Assembly: GCA_016642085.1 (NCBI GenBank)
Contig: VOQV01000004.1
Location: forward strand, 1 to 64,000
DNA length: 64,000 bases
Source of the DNA: Pantoea sp. Brub
Lineage (GTDB): Bacteria > Pseudomonadota > Gammaproteobacteria > Enterobacterales > Enterobacteriaceae
Direction: 5' to 3'
In this document: one piece after another, positions 62,998-64,000 of the stretch
How the letters are laid out: each line of letters begins with the position of its first letter
How positions within the stretch are numbered: position 1 is the stretch's first letter
Made by a program: the position numbers and the translations under genes
The notes under the pieces: model-generated
Databases searched by the model: none
The model's input: only the letters and a program-made list of their open reading frames with translations
Told to the model about the DNA's origin: nothing

Positions 62998-63020
62998 TAA
63001 TACTGATAACATCAGTATTA
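62998..63020. promoter_or_regulatory. Candidate Zur-type operator between divergent znuA and znuC
   Basis: TAATACTGAT-aac-ATCAGTATTA, perfect 10-bp arms, 23 bp in total, in the short divergent promoter region. Confidence 0.45.
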
Positions 63021-63038
63021 TTCAGTTTTATAACTTAT

Positions 63039-63779
63039 ATGTCTTTTTTAGTTAAGCTTAAAAATATATCATTAAAACATAATAATATTCAAATATTATC
63101 TGATATAAATTTTTCATTATATGAAGGTCGAATTTTAACATTAATTGGACCTAATGGTGCTGGTAAATCAACTTTAATAAAAATAATTTTAGGTTTATTA
63201 AAACCATCTTTTGGCAAAATTATTAAAAGACAAAAATTAAGAATCGGTTATGTTCCTCAAAAATTATATATAGATCCAATTTTACCAATTACAGTAAAAA
63301 GATTTATGCAGCTATCTATAAAAAATAAAAAAGATTCTAAAATTTTATTAGAATTAAAACTTGTTCACGCTGATCATTTACTTGATAGACCATTACAACT
63401 GTTATCTGGTGGGGAAATTCAACGTGTTTTGCTTGCCTTTGCATTAATAAATAAACCACAACTATTAGTTTTAGATGAACCAACACAAGGAATGGATATT
63501 CAAGGACAAATTAATTTATATAATTTAGTTAATCAACTTAGATATGACTTTAACTGTGGTATACTTATAGTTTCTCATGATTTACATTTAGTAATGGCAA
63601 AAACTGATGACGTAATATGTCTTAATCATCACATTTGTTGTTCTGGTACTTCAGAATCAGTATTGAATAATCCTGAATTTATATCAATGTTTGATATTTA
63701 TGGTGCTCAACAATTAGCTATCTATCGTCATCATCATAATTATTGTCAGGATTTTCATAATGATATAATAAAAAAATAA
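63039..63779 (+). CDS. znuC: Zinc ABC transporter ATP-binding protein ZnuC
   Basis: 246 aa from [83 protein letters not shown]-track start is too far upstream. Confidence 0.95.
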   Translation: MSFLVKLKNISLKHNNIQILSDINFSLYEGRILTLIGPNGAGKSTLIKIILGLLKPSFGKIIKRQKLRIGYVPQKLYIDPILPITVKRFMQLSIKNKKDSKILLELKLVHADHLLDRPLQLLSGGEIQRVLLAFALINKPQLLVLDEPTQGMDIQGQINLYNLVNQLRYDFNCGILIVSHDLHLVMAKTDDVICLNHHICCSGTSESVLNNPEFISMFDIYGAQQLAIYRHHHNYCQDFHNDIIKK

Positions 63780-63787
63780 GGACTATT

Positions 63788-64000
63788 ATGTTTGAATTAT
63801 TATTACCTAGTTGGTGTGGAGGTATATTACTAGTTTTGCTAGCTGGTCCATTAGGTTGCTTTATAATTTGGCATAAATTATCTTATTTCGGCGACACTAT
63901 AGCACATTCTTCTCTTCTTGGAATTATCTTTGGAATTATTTTAGATATAAATCCTTATTTAGCTTTAATATTATTATCAGCTATGCTTGCTATCAGTTTA
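63788..64000 (+). CDS. znuB: Zinc ABC transporter permease ZnuB (3' truncated by window edge)
   Basis: MFELLLPSWCGGILLVLLAGPLGCFIIWHKLSYFGDTIAHSSLLGIIFGIILDINPYLALILLSAMLAISL. Confidence 0.94.
   Translation, partial: MFELLLPSWCGGILLVLLAGPLGCFIIWHKLSYFGDTIAHSSLLGIIFGIILDINPYLALILLSAMLAISL

Noticed and set aside
62815-63000. 61-aa + strand ORF overlapping the znuA 5' end
   Set aside because: Antisense to the ZnuA signal peptide region; unsupported.

Overview
This window is an AT-rich (roughly one-quarter GC by eye) segment of a reduced gammaproteobacterial chromosome. It looks like an obligate insect-symbiont genome related to Enterobacterales. Gene content is almost entirely conserved housekeeping and biosynthesis, in blocks that keep E. 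coli-like order: uvrD-corA; metE-rmuC-tatABC; dapA-bamC-purC-dapE; ansP; talA/maeB; crr-ptsI-ptsH; cysK; ligA; yfeH; tRNA-Val/Lys with gltX and tRNA-Ala; mntH; tRNA-Arg; prmB-aroC-fabB-pdxB-truA-accD-folC-cvpA-purF-ubiX; pta-ackA; sppA-gapA-nhaB; minCDE; tsaB; yoaE/manXYZ; pykA; znuA/znuCB. I found no CRISPR array, transposon, phage, toxin-antitoxin or defence locus, and no convincing new multi-gene system. The observations most worth a second look are: (1) two otherwise intact genes, uvrD and pdxB, each broken by an A11 tract needing the same frame correction, which suggests poly(A) slippage rescue; (2) unusually long perfect hairpins, 25 bp across the manZ stop codon and 28 bp after tRNA-Ala; (3) operator-like palindromes upstream of gapA and between the divergent znuA/znuC; (4) four tRNA genes without encoded CCA; (5) domain-truncated YoaE and TatB; (6) several 0.5-1 kb noncoding gaps that probably hold eroded genes. 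Product calls come from reading the translations and recalling E. coli homologues; no search was run.
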